Shown here piece by piece: positions 62,581 through 64,000 of a stretch of DNA of 64,000 bases. Position 1 is the first letter of the stretch. Every line of letters starts with the position of its first letter. The position numbers were made by a program, and so were the translations under genes. The notes beneath the pieces are model-generated. The model did not search any database, was not told where the DNA came from, and was given only the letters and a program-made list of their open reading frames with translations. The DNA comes from Vespa crabro (taxonomy: Eukaryota; Arthropoda; Insecta; Hymenoptera; Vespidae): the NCBI RefSeq assembly GCF_910589235.1, contig NC_060962.1, positions 6,597,732 through 6,661,731 on the forward strand, in the 5' to 3' direction.

Positions 62581-63429
62581 TAAAAAGAAAGAAAAAGAAA
62601 AAAAAAAAAAAAAAAAGAAGAAAAGTCACAATTAAGTTCTTACTTACGTGATCGGAGAAAAAAAAAAAGATCCATGTAATAGAACAGAACCGATCACAAT
62701 CTAGAACGATCAAAATAGAGAAATATATAATATAAAAATAATGTTGTTCCTCTATTGCTCTCGGTTACGTTTAAAGAGGATGAACAAGAAGAAGAAGAAG
62801 AAGAAGAAGAACGGAGGCCGGCCATGTCTCTAAGGAACGTTGGCCCGTGTCCGTTCTCTCCGCAGGGGCCTTGAAAGGAATGCGCGCGCGCGCGCCTCTT
62901 AAAAAGAAATCGGTGAATGCGCTTTTACACGCGTGCTTATAAATAAATGCGTCCAGTGAACCGGACGTGCGATCGTCGAAAAAATATTTGATCCTCTCTT
63001 TTTTCGCATCGATACGCGTTCAAAATCTTTTCCAAAGTACGTTTTACTTTTATATAATTTTCTGTTAATCGATTTCAAAGTTAAAAAAAAAAAAAAAAAA
63101 GAAAAAAAAATAGAACTACGATCGTTGGACGTACGCGATCAAATTTAATTAATTTTTTTCTTTTTCCTTTTCCTTTTTTTTTTCTTTTTTTCTTTTTTTC
63201 TTCTTTTCTTTTATTTTTGTTCTCGCATTCTGGAAACACGTCCTCCCTTTTCCCCATAATAGGCCTTTCACTTTTCGATATAGTTTTATTCTTTTTCTTT
63301 TTTTTTTTTTTTTTATTCTCTTTTTTTAAAACTGTTTAATATTCTTAACGGGAATTATCAGACGTAACAAAAGTTTTATCAATGATATTAATAGAAATGA
63401 TACAAATATTTTATATTATAAAAAAAAAT

Positions 63430-63432
<3 letters not shown>

Positions 63433-63483
<51 letters not shown>
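63433..63483. repeat. (AT)n microsatellite
   Basis: AT dinucleotide run of about 50 bp. Confidence 0.9.
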
Positions 63484-63491
<8 letters not shown>

Positions 63492-63627
63492 AGAAAATAG
63501 ACAAAAATCGTAAATTTTTTACTTTTAAAACAAAAAAGAAAATGTATTAATCTGGATTATCGAAAGTAACTTAAAGTATCTCATAAATATACAGATAGGT
63601 AGTTTGTTCTACTTTGTTGGTAGTTCT

Positions 63628-63700
63628 CTCCACTCTCTCTCCTCTCTCTCTCTCTCTTCCTCTCTCTCTATATCTCTCCTCTCTCTCTCTCTCTTTCCTC
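63628..63700. repeat. (TC)n microsatellite
   Basis: TC-rich run with CC and TATA interruptions. Confidence 0.85.
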
Positions 63701-64000
63701 TTTACGTGTATATATCTATAGTATTTTCCTTGGCACGGCTATCGAGCAAGTAGCAGCAGTAGAGCAGCGCAGCAGTACCAGCTTCTCTTTCGCTTATTGG
63801 ACGCTTCCATTTTCAGGAGGAAAATGAAAAGGTTTCGATCGCACCTTCTACTTCATTGGATTCTTTTCTCTCTACCAACGTCTCTTACGTAGTACATAGA
63901 AATGTAGATGCATGCATACATATATACATATATACATATATACATATTATACATACGTCTCTCTGTGTACTCTTGTAAAAATTCTTTTTTTACAAACTCT

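Larger units (their letters stand above)
53665..64000. other. Gene-free stretch upstream of the SERTA gene
   Basis: About 10.3 kb with no convincing exon. If the gene has 5' exons they should be here on the minus strand or beyond the window. It holds microsatellites, CG-richer segments at about 57.09-57.35 and 62.80-63.00 kb, a threefold diverged repeat at 62191-62580 and a TC-rich region near 63.63-63.70 kb. Confidence 0.6.

Noticed and set aside
62938..62968. TATAAATA core promoter with initiator
   Set aside because: The TATA-like word is real, but no initiator sits about 30 bp downstream on either strand, so I did not call a promoter.

Overview
The window is insect nuclear DNA. It has short AT-rich spliceosomal introns, GT-AG boundaries, AATAAA signals, no operons and a very high load of simple repeats. 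Every recognisable gene is a conserved metazoan one. The protein sequences, AT bias and microsatellite load suggest a holometabolous insect, most likely a hymenopteran (wasp or bee). That placement is inference, because no ribosomal or mitochondrial marker is present.

Layout. (1) 1-8068, plus strand: the 3' part of a mixed-lineage kinase gene (slipper, MAP3K9/10/11/21 family), cut by the left edge inside the kinase domain. It has a large alternative exon and a probable 30-nt cassette exon. (2) 8069-12820: no gene seen; AT-rich, probably mostly slipper 3' UTR. (3) 12821-28410: a compact block of seven housekeeping-type genes with alternating orientation: a galactose-mutarotase-like gene (+), DDX11/ChlR1 helicase (-), eIF3f (+), Arp10 of dynactin (-), proteasome subunit Rpn12/PSMD8 (-), eEF1G (+) and mitochondrial ribosomal protein L49 (-). 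(4) 28411-37738, plus strand: a gene for an approximately 2,198-residue, largely disordered nuclear-type protein with a Cys/His-rich C-terminal module, which I do not recognise. It probably shares a bidirectional promoter with mRpL49. (5) 37739-52582: almost 15 kb without a gene, packed with microsatellites. (6) 52583-53664, minus strand: the last two exons of a SERTA-domain gene, most likely taranis. (7) 53665-64000: upstream or intronic sequence of that gene or intergenic DNA, with microsatellites, a diverged threefold repeat and a CpG-richer segment near 62.8-63.0 kb.

The genes do not form one pathway. Translation (eIF3f, eEF1G, mRpL49) and protein turnover (Rpn12) are well represented in the compact block, and the other genes act in DNA repair/cohesion, dynein transport, JNK signalling and transcription. 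The most notable protein-level observation is that the mutarotase-like gene keeps the fold motifs but lacks the expected catalytic histidine and glutamate, so it may be a pseudoenzyme. I found no CRISPR array, transposase, virus-like gene, tRNA or rRNA.
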